Assembly (NCBI RefSeq): GCF_013185185.1
Contig: NZ_JAAZWE010000004.1
Span: forward strand, 528,232-592,231
Length of the DNA: 64,000 nt
Source: Saccharibacillus endophyticus
GTDB taxonomy: Bacteria; Bacillota; Bacilli; Paenibacillales; Paenibacillaceae
Reading direction: 5' to 3'
This document shows positions 51,169 through 59,941 of this stretch, piece after piece (the first letter of the stretch is position 1; each line of letters opens with the position of its first letter). The notes below the pieces were generated by a model, which saw only the letters and a program-made list of their open reading frames with translations, ran no database searches and had not been told where the DNA came from. Made by a program: the position numbers and the translations under genes.

Positions 51169-53496
51169 TTACCGATAATTCCGTACCCGCTCGTCTTCGA
51201 TCACGCCGCCGAAGTTCAAGCCGTAGGCGAAATCGTACGTGTTGCCTTCCGTATCGACGTGGCATCTCATATCCCGCGGCACGTCCTCCAATTGTTCTTC
51301 GACCGTACGCATGTCCGCAGGCATCTGCATCGGCAGCAGGCCGGAAGGTTCGGCTTCGCCGCATACAATCTCCAGCAGCGCCTGATCCTGCAACCCGAAG
51401 TTGACCAAAATGACATCCGCCGCTTGCTCAAACTCCGCCACAATCGCCGGGTTCGACAGCAGCATGGACACGATGACCGGCTTGTCGCCCATTTTCGCAC
51501 GGGTATCCAGCACCAGATCCAGATCCGCCTCGTTACGCGTACGCACCGATTTGCCCAGATGCGAGCGGTTGAGCACATCGCTGGAGCGCGGGTCGCCTGC
51601 CAAGCTGACTTCGCGTCCGAGTTCTGCCGTATAAGGGCGATATTGCAAGCTGATCGGCACGTATCCGCTGCCTCCGGCTTCCGCGTCTTCGCGGCTGTAG
51701 CCCATGCCCGAATCCGGGTTTTCGATGCAGACCAACGCGAAATCGGCTTCCGACGGATCGTCGACTACATCGAAGTATTTGGCGGAGATGTTCCGATTCA
51801 GCGGATCGACCGTTTTCTCCGGCGTCGGATTCCTGAACCAGTCGCGGCCCGGAGCGATATAGCGGCGCGGGATATAGACCTTTTTACGCGAAAAGGAAGG
51901 CTGTTCGACTGCGGAAGATTCGCCCCGGGAGTCTTGGAGCGAAGAGCCGGCCCCCAACGGAAGCACGCCGCCTTTGTTTTTCAACAATACGACCGACTTC
52001 AACTGCGCCTCGTAGCCTGCTCGCATATAATCCGGCTGCCCGACGATCCGCTCGCTCTCCTCCGGGTCGACGTAAGGATTCTCGAACAAACCCAGCCGGA
52101 AAAAGTTCTTCAGCAAACGCACCGCGGAACGTTCGAAACGCTCGCGCATCCACTCTTCGCCGTATTCTTGCACGCCCATCTCGTACGCTTCCAACACCGG
52201 ACCCGCTTCGTTGTTGCCGCCGAACTGATCCACGCCCGCCAGCAGCAGCTTGTAGTGGCGCTCCGCGACGCTTAATCCTTCCACGCCCCAAGGCTTGCCG
52301 CTGAGAAACGAATCTTTTTCCCCGTTTTCGTCGGCGGTAATGAGCCAATCCGTGCACACGACGCCGTCGTAGCCGTACTTTTCGCGCAGCAGATCGGTAA
52401 TGAGATACTTGCTGTAGGCGTTGCCGACGTTCTCGCCGCCTACGGTATCCTGCTCCCACGACACCGTATAGTACGGCATGACCGCCGAAGCCTGTCCGGT
52501 CGCGCCGTCCAGCTTGAACGCGCCTTCGGTGAACGGCTTCAAGTGTTCGTCGAACCGTCCGTCCGGATACACCGCGTATTTGCCGCTGGCGTAATGCGCG
52601 TCGCGGCCGCCTTCGCCCGAGCCGCCGCCCGGCCAGTGCTTGACCATCGCGTTGACGCTGGCGCGTCCCCAGCCGCTTGCGATCTCGTCTTCGCCTTCGG
52701 AAGTCTGGAACCCGTCGATATAAGCACGTCCGAGATCGGTGGACAGCTGCGGATCTTCGCCGAACGTCCCGCTGAAACGGAACCATCTCGGATCGGTCGC
52801 GATATCCACCTGCGGCGACAGCGCCGTCGTCAGGCCGAGCGCCCGATACTCTTTTGCCGCGATTTCGCCGAACCGGCGGACGAGCCGCGGATCGAAAGTG
52901 GCGGCAAGTCCCAGCGTTTCCGGCCACATCGAGATTTTCCCGCCGGAACCCGCATTGAACTCCGAGCTGGAATCCGAGCCGTGGCGCGGGTCCGAGCTGT
53001 TGTTCGCCGGGATGCCGAGGCCGACCGATTCCGCGTACGCCTGCACGAGATTGTTCCAGCGCGCGGCGACAGCGGGACTTTCCACCGTAGTCACGAGGAT
53101 ATGACGCAGATGGTCGTTTTCCAAAAAGCTTCGCTGCTCGTCGGTCAAATCCCACGCATTCGCGCCGCTCTCCTCGTAAGGCTTGCCGTTATAGGTCGAA
53201 GACATCCAATTGGTGCTGCCTGCCGGAATCGATTGATGGCGGCTGTACAGCATCAGGCCCGCGATCTGCTCCGGCGTCATGCGGGAAGCGAGGTCTTTCG
53301 CGCGTTCTTCGGCCGGAAGCCGCCAGTCCTTGTAAGGCTCCAATGCTCCGCTACGGTTCAAGTCTTTGAAAAACAAACCGTCCTGCTCGATCACATTCAC
53401 GCCGGATGAAGCAGACAAGCCGATCGCCGGCCCTCCTTCGTTATGTACGTAGCGGATTTCCCCCGATGCTTGGCCTTGCCGGGTATTGTTGCTCAT
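51169..53496 (-). CDS. Glycoside hydrolase family 3 beta-glycosidase
   Basis: A 775-residue enzyme. The GH3 N-terminal barrel carries the nucleophile Asp in GYDGVVCTDWLI, and KHWPGGGSGEGGRDAHYASG is the conserved KH region; the C-terminal domain follows (LLKNKGGVLPLG, VILVNFGLQDQALLEIVCG, SGLLPMQMP). There is no signal peptide, so it acts inside the cell on imported oligosaccharides, most likely beta-glucosides or xylosides. Start MSNNTRQGQA at 53496 has GGGAGG upstream. Divergent from an aldose-epimerase gene (138 bp). Confidence 0.92.
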   Translation of the reverse strand: MSNNTRQGQASGEIRYVHNEGGPAIGLSASSGVNVIEQDGLFFKDLNRSGALEPYKDWRLPAEERAKDLASRMTPEQIAGLMLYSRHQSIPAGSTNWMSSTYNGKPYEESGANAWDLTDEQRSFLENDHLRHILVTTVESPAVAARWNNLVQAYAESVGLGIPANNSSDPRHGSDSSSEFNAGSGGKISMWPETLGLAATFDPRLVRRFGEIAAKEYRALGLTTALSPQVDIATDPRWFRFSGTFGEDPQLSTDLGRAYIDGFQTSEGEDEIASGWGRASVNAMVKHWPGGGSGEGGRDAHYASGKYAVYPDGRFDEHLKPFTEGAFKLDGATGQASAVMPYYTVSWEQDTVGGENVGNAYSKYLITDLLREKYGYDGVVCTDWLITADENGEKDSFLSGKPWGVEGLSVAERHYKLLLAGVDQFGGNNEAGPVLEAYEMGVQEYGEEWMRERFERSAVRLLKNFFRLGLFENPYVDPEESERIVGQPDYMRAGYEAQLKSVVLLKNKGGVLPLGAGSSLQDSRGESSAVEQPSFSRKKVYIPRRYIAPGRDWFRNPTPEKTVDPLNRNISAKYFDVVDDPSEADFALVCIENPDSGMGYSREDAEAGGSGYVPISLQYRPYTAELGREVSLAGDPRSSDVLNRSHLGKSVRTRNEADLDLVLDTRAKMGDKPVIVSMLLSNPAIVAEFEQAADVILVNFGLQDQALLEIVCGEAEPSGLLPMQMPADMRTVEEQLEDVPRDMRCHVDTEGNTYDFAYGLNFGGVIEDERVRNYR

Positions 53497-53634
53497 GCCA
53501 TCGCCTCCCTTTTTCCTCATTATAGCTAATCTGCTCCGCTCTCGCCTGCGGCAACCTTTCTCCAGCGGATGCTTTTTTGCTACACTAAGGTCAGAAACAG
53601 ATCCACAATCCATTCACCCGGAGGGAAAAAGCCC

Positions 53635-54510
53635 ATGAATGCCATCTTGAACAGCGAGTCCGCCACGGTCGAAATCCGGCCGCTCGGCGCTGAATTGATC
53701 AGCTTCAAAGACAAAGAAAGCGGACGCGAATACATGTGGAGCGGCGACGCGGAGTTTTGGACGGGACGCTCGCCGGTGCTTTTCCCGATCGTCGGATCGG
53801 TGTATGACGGCGTGATGCGCGCGGAAGGCGGCGAATACGCGCTGAAAAACCACGGTTTCGCGCGCAATCGCGAATTCCGGCTGGTCGAGGCGGAAGAGAC
53901 GCGCGCGGTGTTCCATCTGTGCGCGGACGACGAGACGCTGGCAATCTACCCGTACAAATTCGCGCTGACGCTCACTTATACGCTGGAAGGCTCAAGCCTG
54001 CGCATCCAGTACCGGGTAGACAACGACGACGATAAAAACATCTACTTCCAGCTCGGCACCCATCCGGCGTTCAACTGCCCGATCGGCGGCGACGGGGACT
54101 TCGAGGATTACGTGCTGGAATTCAATCAGGAAGAATCGCTGGAGCGCTTTTTCGTGACGGGCGGCAATATCCAAATTCCGGACAAGTCCGAGACAGTATT
54201 GGAAAAAGGAACCGTCCTGCCGCTGACGCGCGCGCAGTTCGAGGAAGGCGCCATGATCTTCCGCGACGTGAAGTCGGACCGCGTGACGCTGAAAAGCGAA
54301 AAAAGCAAGCACAGCGTCAGCGTGTCGTCCGAGAACTTCCCGTACTTGGGAGTATGGCAGCCGAAAAACGCACCGTTCCTCTGCATCGAGCCGTGGCACG
54401 GCTTGGCGGACGCGGACAAATTCGAGGGCGAGCTGAAAGATAAAGAGTTGGCTGTGGAGCTTGCTCCGGGGGAGTATTTCGAGGCGGCTTTGGTGATTGA
54501 AATTAAATAA
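53635..54510 (+). CDS. Aldose 1-epimerase family protein (LacX-like)
   Basis: A 291-residue galactose-mutarotase-like protein: SFKDKESGREYMWSGDAEFW, RSPVLFPIVGSVYDG, LKNHGFARNREF with its His, QLGTHPAFNCPI (catalytic His), and LCIEPWHGLADAD with the EPWHG Glu. This EPWxG variant is the LacX-like branch; substrate is probably a sugar anomer. GGAGGG precedes the ATG at 53635. Close to the divergent GH3 gene, so a shared role in sugar use is plausible. Confidence 0.88.
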   Translation: MNAILNSESATVEIRPLGAELISFKDKESGREYMWSGDAEFWTGRSPVLFPIVGSVYDGVMRAEGGEYALKNHGFARNREFRLVEAEETRAVFHLCADDETLAIYPYKFALTLTYTLEGSSLRIQYRVDNDDDKNIYFQLGTHPAFNCPIGGDGDFEDYVLEFNQEESLERFFVTGGNIQIPDKSETVLEKGTVLPLTRAQFEEGAMIFRDVKSDRVTLKSEKSKHSVSVSSENFPYLGVWQPKNAPFLCIEPWHGLADADKFEGELKDKELAVELAPGEYFEAALVIEIK

Positions 54511-54516
54511 ACGCGA

Positions 54517-54562
54517 TAAAAAGAAGCTGCGGCTCCCTCGATCGGGATTCCGCGCTTCTTTT
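54517..54562. terminator. Bidirectional terminator
   Basis: AAAAAGAAGC..GG pairs with CC..GCTTCTTTT around a CCCTCGATCGGG inner stem, between the epimerase and the following minus-strand gene. Confidence 0.8.
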
Positions 54563-54567
54563 ACGTT

Positions 54568-55113
54568 TTAAGGAATGAATTCTTCTATTTTTCGCATAAA
54601 GCGCTTGGTATCTCGTTCGGACAGCTCTACGTTTTCGTTGAACCCTTCCTCCAAATAAAAAGCACGAACCCGGTTAACGAACGCGATAAGCCGATTCATT
54701 TGCGTCAAAGACTCCTCGTTTAATCGAACATTCTGCGCGGCGGTATCGGGCGAATCCCGATCCTGCACGTTCGCATTCAAGTAGATCGAATAGAAGTCCA
54801 CGAATTCCATTTTTGTCGCATTCATAAAAGATTCGTCCTGGAACAAAAGGAACAAATCCTGATAACGCAGCATAAGACCGCTTTGCGCCTGCTCGATGTC
54901 TTTCAACTGTTGAACCGTGTATTCTTTTTGATCGGTCTTGGCTATTTCATTAACCTGAACCGCGCCGGATACGATATCGGATACCGCGTCTCGATAAAAG
55001 TATTGGCTGGTTGCTTTGTAATGCGAATAGGATCGGAAAAACAAAGCGGCTGCGACAACGAGCACCAGCACGAAGAATAAAGTAGCGTACATGATCTTTT
55101 TGGAATGCTTCAT
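54568..55113 (-). CDS. Membrane-anchored hypothetical protein
   Basis: A 181-residue protein: N-terminal hydrophobic segment (about 8-27, YATLFFVLVLVVAAALFF) after a Lys-rich start, then a largely helical, acidic extracytoplasmic domain rich in Gln/Asp/Tyr. One anchored helix followed by a four-helix-bundle-like region resembles sensor domains, but there is no cytoplasmic output domain. I do not recognise a family. Monocistronic, with AGGAGGGG just before its ATG. Codon use is less GC-rich than its neighbours. Confidence 0.7.
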   Translation of the reverse strand: MKHSKKIMYATLFFVLVLVVAAALFFRSYSHYKATSQYFYRDAVSDIVSGAVQVNEIAKTDQKEYTVQQLKDIEQAQSGLMLRYQDLFLLFQDESFMNATKMEFVDFYSIYLNANVQDRDSPDTAAQNVRLNEESLTQMNRLIAFVNRVRAFYLEEGFNENVELSERDTKRFMRKIEEFIP

Positions 55114-55303
55114 AACCCCTCCTTCGGGCTTGTCTCACTTTAATATAAGGTTTGCGATTGAATGAAACGTGCATGGTTTTAGTACGTTTCAGGCAAGCGT
55201 AAGCCCACATTAATTTGAGACAAGCTGCTAGGACCCATCGGCTTTCTTTTTATGAACGCGCGTTATCCGTACTTGGTTTGATTTCCGCCCGATCAAAACC
55301 CGC

Positions 55304-55798
55304 TCAGCGGAATTTGCTGTCCCGCTTCGCAGGCAGCCCCGGCCCTTCCTGGGGATCGGCGCCGCAATCCTGCTTGTTCATCAGCGTCCCCTGCGCGAGC
55401 TTGAGATCGATAAAATCGACGATCGTTTGCAGCGAGGAGATCTGCTCCAGCACATTCGCGCGGTACTGCCGGATGCGTTCGAACGCTTCGGGCGTCTCCG
55501 ACAAATCTCCGGTGCGGGACATATCCAGATAGGGTTTCATTTCATCCAGCGGCATGCCCGTTTTTTTCAGGCACAGAATCAGCTTCATGGTCTCGACGTC
55601 GCTCTCCGCGTAAATCCGATGACTGTTCGCGCGCCGCTTCGCTCTCGGCAGCAGGCCGATCTTCTCGTAATATCGAATCGTGTCTTCCGGAAGTCCGGTC
55701 AACTCCGACGTTTGCTTGATCGTATATCCTGTCGGTTCGGCTTCGGCCGTATCGGTTATCGGCATGACTTCCGTATATTCAAGTGCCTGCTCTGCCAT
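55304..55798 (-). CDS. MerR-family regulator
   Basis: A 164-residue MerR protein: HTH (YTIKQTSELTGLPEDTIRYYEKIGLLP, about 25-51), wing (RRANSHRIYAESDVETMKLI), and a coiled-coil dimer helix (about 100-140). The wing NSHRIY and absence of a metal-binding cysteine cluster place it among stress/organic-ligand members. ATG at 55798 with GGAG eight bases upstream is preferred over 55804. It faces the SDR gene, and two MerR-type promoters lie between them. Confidence 0.9.
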   Translation of the reverse strand: MAEQALEYTEVMPITDTAEAEPTGYTIKQTSELTGLPEDTIRYYEKIGLLPRAKRRANSHRIYAESDVETMKLILCLKKTGMPLDEMKPYLDMSRTGDLSETPEAFERIRQYRANVLEQISSLQTIVDFIDLKLAQGTLMNKQDCGADPQEGPGLPAKRDSKFR

Positions 55799-55846
55799 GA
55801 TCATCGCTCCTTCGCTTATGGCTTATCGCTCGTTTTGCTTGCCTCG

Positions 55847-55877
55847 AGTATACCGCTTGGAGTCGACTCCAAGTCAA
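55847..55877 (-). promoter_or_regulatory. MerR-type promoter for the merR gene
   Basis: Minus strand TTGACT (55872-55877), 19-bp spacer (55853-55871), TATACT (55847-55852). The spacer holds the perfect palindrome CTTGGAGTCGACTCCAAG (55856-55873). A 19-bp spacer with a dyad between -35 and -10 is the MerR hallmark. Confidence 0.85.
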
Positions 55878-55895
55878 GAACTTCAAATTTAACGT

Positions 55896-55926
55896 TTGAC
55901 TTGGAGCCGGCTCCAAGTTATACACT
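55896..55926 (+). promoter_or_regulatory. MerR-type promoter for the SDR gene
   Basis: TTGACT (55896-55901), 19-bp spacer (55902-55920), TACACT (55921-55926), with palindrome CTTGGAGCCGGCTCCAAG (55900-55917), a two-base variant of the dyad on the other side. Confidence 0.85.
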
Positions 55927-55971
55927 GTCTCCAATCCGCGAGAATACTCGCCCTAAACTGGAGGCTTTCCC

Positions 55972-56835
55972 ATGAATACGTTACCTCTTGCTCGTCCGGC
56001 TGCACGCACGGCTTTGATTACCGGCGCCAATAACGGCATCGGCTTGGAATTGACGCGCCGCCTGTTGACGGAAGGGTGGCATGTGGCGGCGCTGATTCGT
56101 TCTTCGTTTGCCGCAGACGACGAAGTGACGACCCGCGCAATCCGCGACGGCCGACTTCGAATCTACACGGCGGAACTGACCGATTTTCCGCAATTGGCCG
56201 CCGCGCTTCAAAAAATTCAGGCCGAAGAAACATCGATCGACATGCTGTTCAACAATGCGGGCGGAAGCCTGCCGGAACTCCGATTCTCTCCGCAAGGACG
56301 CGAGATGCATTACGAACTGCAAACGGTCGTGCCGTACATCATCTACCGCGAGATGAAAGAGCTGCTGCTGCGCGGCTCGTTCAAAACGGTTATCGGCACC
56401 TCGTCGAACGCGTTCAATTATACGAAAGCATTCGATGCCGATAAGCTCGCACGGCCGCAGCGCTTCAAACAGCTGACCGGCGCTTACGCCGACACCAAGC
56501 TCGCCATGTCGCTTTGGACGCAAGCACTGTCTCATAGCGAAGCTCAAGACGGCATTCTGCTGCGCAGCGCCGATCCCGGACCCAACAACACGATTCGCAA
56601 AGGGAAAAAGTCCGGCCTTCCGTTTCCCGTCAATTACTTGATGCGATTCTTTTTTGCGCCGCCGACCCAAGGGGCAGGACGTTTGCACGAAGCTGCGTTC
56701 GGCACGCATAAAAGCGAAGCCGGCGCGTTGATCGACAAGAACGGCATCGTAAAGCTGCGGTTTGCCGATCAGGCGAAGCGCGTGCTGGAAAACGTGGATC
56801 GCGTTTACCGGGAGGAATTTCGGATTTTGATGTAA
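55972..56835 (+). CDS. Short-chain dehydrogenase/reductase under MerR control
   Basis: A 287-residue SDR: TALITGANNGIGLELTRRL nucleotide site, LFNNAGG, and YADTKLAMSLW as the YxxxK region (Tyr-Ala-Asp-Thr-Lys). The ending around SADPGPNNT and the LLPxxx region resembles the protochlorophyllide-reductase/retinol-dehydrogenase-like branch. Its promoter shows it is the MerR target; such pairs respond to electrophiles or aldehydes. GGAGG precedes the ATG. Confidence 0.85.
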   Translation: MNTLPLARPAARTALITGANNGIGLELTRRLLTEGWHVAALIRSSFAADDEVTTRAIRDGRLRIYTAELTDFPQLAAALQKIQAEETSIDMLFNNAGGSLPELRFSPQGREMHYELQTVVPYIIYREMKELLLRGSFKTVIGTSSNAFNYTKAFDADKLARPQRFKQLTGAYADTKLAMSLWTQALSHSEAQDGILLRSADPGPNNTIRKGKKSGLPFPVNYLMRFFFAPPTQGAGRLHEAAFGTHKSEAGALIDKNGIVKLRFADQAKRVLENVDRVYREEFRILM

Positions 56836-56872
56836 AAAACACTACTGACAATAGGGTGTCAGTAGCGGTTTT
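56836..56872. terminator. Rho-independent terminator
   Basis: ACTACTGACA (56841-56850) pairs with TGTCAGTAG (56857-56865), followed by CGGTTTTCT, after the SDR gene. Confidence 0.7.
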
Positions 56873-56917
56873 CTATACTATGGAAGAAATCATCTCGCAC
56901 CTACAGGAGGATTCTTC

Positions 56918-57451
56918 ATGACCCGTACGATTTCCGTTACCTCGCCTTCGGCCGATCTGATGCTGCCCGGACTCCGGTATTGGATCGGCGTCGTCTCCGC
57001 TTCCCATGTCGACCACGCGATCGAGCAAGGGGTCGCGCAGACCTGCCACGGCAAAGCCCGATCGCTTAACCGGATGCAACCGGGCGATTGGCTGATCTAC
57101 TATTCGCCGCGCACGGATATGAACGGCGGCGCGCCGCTGCAATCTTTTACCGCGATCGGGCAGGCAGCGAACGATCGGGTGTACCGCCATAAAATGAGCG
57201 ACACGTTTATTCCGTATCGGCGGAATATGCGGTATTTGCCCGCGAGATCGGTACGCATCGCAGACCTGCTGGAGCAATTGTCCTTCACGAAAGGGCGGCG
57301 CAGCTGGGGACAGGCTTTTCGCTTCGGCCAGTTCGAGATCACGCAGGAGGATTTCCGGCTGATCGCGGATCTGATGCTGGAAAGCGCGGGCGAGCAAGAA
57401 ACAAAGCCCGAATTTCCTTTATGCGAGTCTCAGCTCGAATTCGAGTGGTGA
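56918..57451 (+). CDS. EVE-domain protein
   Basis: A 177-residue EVE (YTH-like) protein: YWIGVVSASHVDHAIEQG opening, LNRMQPGDWLIYYSPR, FTAIGQAANDRVY, and FIPYRRNMRYLPARSVRIA. EVE domains form a pocket that binds modified bases in DNA or RNA. The HxxxA opening in place of VxNPxH, and the length, fit the UPF0310 branch. CAGGAGG lies before the ATG. Monocistronic. Confidence 0.85.
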   Translation: MTRTISVTSPSADLMLPGLRYWIGVVSASHVDHAIEQGVAQTCHGKARSLNRMQPGDWLIYYSPRTDMNGGAPLQSFTAIGQAANDRVYRHKMSDTFIPYRRNMRYLPARSVRIADLLEQLSFTKGRRSWGQAFRFGQFEITQEDFRLIADLMLESAGEQETKPEFPLCESQLEFEW

Positions 57452-57542
57452 TGTCGGCGCGCTCGGGAATCGAAGATCGTAATCGGTCGGAAAAATATTC
57501 GAACGCGAACAGACAATAAACCACTTTCCGAATCAACCGCGC

Positions 57543-57592
57543 AAAAAGCCGCCGCGATCAGGCATCAACCTGACCGCGGCGGCTTTCTTTTC
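57543..57592. terminator. Bidirectional terminator
   Basis: AAAGCCGCCGCG pairs with CGCGGCGGCTTT around an inner ATCAGG/CCTGAC hairpin, between the EVE and aldolase genes. Confidence 0.88.
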
Positions 57593-57612
57593 GAATACCC
57601 GGATGTTTGATT

Positions 57613-58713
57613 CTACTTTTGCGCTTCCGAGAGCCGCTTGCCCAGCAGTTCGACCGCTTCGTGCAGCTTCTCCTTCGGCACCGCCTCGTACAGATCGCCG
57701 ATCGCGATCTCCGTCGCGCAGGCCGTATCGCTGATTTCTTTCAGATACGCAACCAACGCGATGCCGGTATCCGCCTGCACGCCCGCGACGACCGGCGCGG
57801 CAGCCTCGGCGGACAAGCCGCTGAAATGGAGGTGGAACATATTCGATACCGGCACTTCCGGCCGCGTGCGCACGCTAGGCTGCGCGTTATAAAGCGCCGC
57901 CAGCTCTTTCGCTTCCTCGTAATACTGCGCCATCTTCGGCAGACGAAGGTCCAGATAATGCTCCGAGCTCAAAATATACGGATACAAGCTGATCAGATCG
58001 CCGCCGTGGCGTCTTTTCCATACCTTCGACTGCTGTGCCAGATCGGCGTCGCCGAGCAGCATCGCGCCCGCGATTCCGCCGACTCCTTTGTAAAACGACA
58101 CGTAGACGCTGTCGAATAACGCGCAGACCTGTTCGGCCGTTTTTCCGTAGTACGGCAGAATCTCGAACAGCCGTGCCCCGTCGAGATGCAGCGCGATGCC
58201 TTTTTCCCGGCAATAGGCCGAAATGGCTTCGATCTCCGCGTAATCCGGCAGTTCGCCGCCGATTTCGCGCTGAGGCAGCTCCAGCAGCAGGCAGGCGACG
58301 TTTTCCGGCAGCTTTTTCACATCCTCCAACGTGATCAACCGCTCCTCGTCCGCAAGCAGTATCGGCTCCAGATGATGCAGTTCCTTCAAGCCGTCCTGCT
58401 CGTGAATCTCCAGATGGCAGAGCGGATGGTAAGCCACGGCCTTGCTGCCTTGGCGGTCGCTCCAGATGCGCAGCGCGATTTGCTGGGCCATCGTGCCGCT
58501 CGGGAAAAAGACCGCCGACTCCTTGCCCAGCATGTCCGCCAGCTTGCGTTCGAATTTCTCGATCGTCTCGCCGCGCCCGTACATATCGCTCGGCGTATCG
58601 CCGTCGACGTCCCGCAGCGCGTCCAGCAGCACCTTAACGCTGCGCGGCCCGTTGCCCGTCGTCCGATACTCCGCTTGACTGAACGTGTCACCCAAGGTCA
58701 ATGGTTGATTCAT
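57613..58713 (-). CDS. Threonine aldolase/beta-eliminating lyase-like PLP enzyme
   Basis: A 366-residue fold-type I PLP enzyme: FFPSGTMAQQIALR cofactor loop, EICH-like PLCHLEIHEQDG, CLLLELPQREIGG, HLDGARLFEILPYYG (PLP-pyridine Asp) and SVYVSFYKGVGG with the PLP lysine. The family cleaves threonine or a related beta-hydroxy amino acid to glycine and aldehyde. Start at 58713 with AGGAGG upstream. Divergent from nudC. Confidence 0.9.
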   Translation of the reverse strand: MNQPLTLGDTFSQAEYRTTGNGPRSVKVLLDALRDVDGDTPSDMYGRGETIEKFERKLADMLGKESAVFFPSGTMAQQIALRIWSDRQGSKAVAYHPLCHLEIHEQDGLKELHHLEPILLADEERLITLEDVKKLPENVACLLLELPQREIGGELPDYAEIEAISAYCREKGIALHLDGARLFEILPYYGKTAEQVCALFDSVYVSFYKGVGGIAGAMLLGDADLAQQSKVWKRRHGGDLISLYPYILSSEHYLDLRLPKMAQYYEEAKELAALYNAQPSVRTRPEVPVSNMFHLHFSGLSAEAAAPVVAGVQADTGIALVAYLKEISDTACATEIAIGDLYEAVPKEKLHEAVELLGKRLSEAQK

Positions 58714-58856
58714 GATGGAACGCCTCCTTTTGGATCGAACGATTCTTGCTTCGTCGTCCGATTCGCATACGAATATTGTAACGCTCTTGCCCCGGATCGA
58801 CCATGCTTTCATAATAAAGGATGTACTTCCATTCCAATCCGAAAGGTTCTGCTTCC

Positions 58857-59711
58857 ATGCAAAAATCGAAACCCGGCATCTATGACCGTTACATGCCCGC
58901 TCTGAACGCGGAGCCTACGGATGCTCCTGCTTATTGGTTCGTCTTCCTTGCGGATACCGGAAGACTGCTGCTGCATGAACAAGAAGGTTTAAAGGCACTG
59001 CCTGCGGCTGCCGATGCCGACGAACTCGGCTTCAAAACGCTCCGCTCGCTCTACCTCGGCACGTTGGACGGCGCGCCGTGTTATGCCGCCGAAGCGCAGG
59101 AAGGAACCGAACCTCCGGTCGGCTCGGACTTTCTGCCGCTGCGCGCGCTGTACGACCGGATGGACGAAGACTTGTTCCATCTGGCCGGACGCGCGCTGCA
59201 AATTCTGAATTGGGACGTTACCCATCGGTTCTGCGGGCGTTGCGGCTCCTCTCTGACGCTGGCCGAGCGTGATCGCGCCAAAGTCTGTCCGAACTGCGGC
59301 CTCAACCATTATCCTCGCCTCTCGCCTGCCGTTATCACCGCAATTTTGAAGGACGGGAAAATTTTGCTTGCGCATGCGCCGCATTTCCCTGACAATATGT
59401 ACGGTCTGATCGCAGGTTTCGCGGAGCCGGGCGAGACCCTGGAAGATTGCGTGCGGCGCGAAACGATGGAAGAAGTCGGCATCGAATTGGGCGAAATCCG
59501 CTACTTCGGAAGCCAGCAATGGCCTTTTCCCAACTCGCTCATGATCGGATTCGTCGCCGAATACGCAAGCGGCGAGATTACGGTGGACGGCGAAGAGATC
59601 GAACATGCGGATTGGTTCGCTCCGAACGAACTGCCGAATATCCCGCCGAAGGTCAGTATCGCGCGCAAAATCATTGATTGGTATACGGAAGAATACGGAG
59701 GCAAAGCGTGA
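58857..59711 (+). CDS. nudC: NAD+ diphosphatase NudC
   Basis: A 284-residue Nudix hydrolase: zinc ribbon CGRCGSSL..CPNCG, Nudix box starting GFAEPGETLEDCVRRE and ending TMEEVGI, and the NudC signature SQQWPFPNS (usually SQPWPFPxS). It cleaves NADH to NMNH and AMP and can remove NAD caps from RNA. RBS weak (GAAAGG). Confidence 0.93.
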   Translation: MQKSKPGIYDRYMPALNAEPTDAPAYWFVFLADTGRLLLHEQEGLKALPAAADADELGFKTLRSLYLGTLDGAPCYAAEAQEGTEPPVGSDFLPLRALYDRMDEDLFHLAGRALQILNWDVTHRFCGRCGSSLTLAERDRAKVCPNCGLNHYPRLSPAVITAILKDGKILLAHAPHFPDNMYGLIAGFAEPGETLEDCVRRETMEEVGIELGEIRYFGSQQWPFPNSLMIGFVAEYASGEITVDGEEIEHADWFAPNELPNIPPKVSIARKIIDWYTEEYGGKA

Positions 59712-59941
59712 ACTTCGTTATCCGGCCATGATGAGGCGCAATCCGTTTGGACGTCGGCGTTTCGGGCGTGCGACCGGCTCGACAAAATAGTCGCATGATC
59801 CGCAAACTCGGCAGCAGCCGATCTGCGGCCGCGCCGGAATCGGCACGTCGGATTTGTTCCGGCTCGCCGATTCCGGGTACATATGCTATACAGCAATGCG
59901 TTAAAGAAGTTCTCAACCCCACTTTTAAGGAGGCGTCGTTC

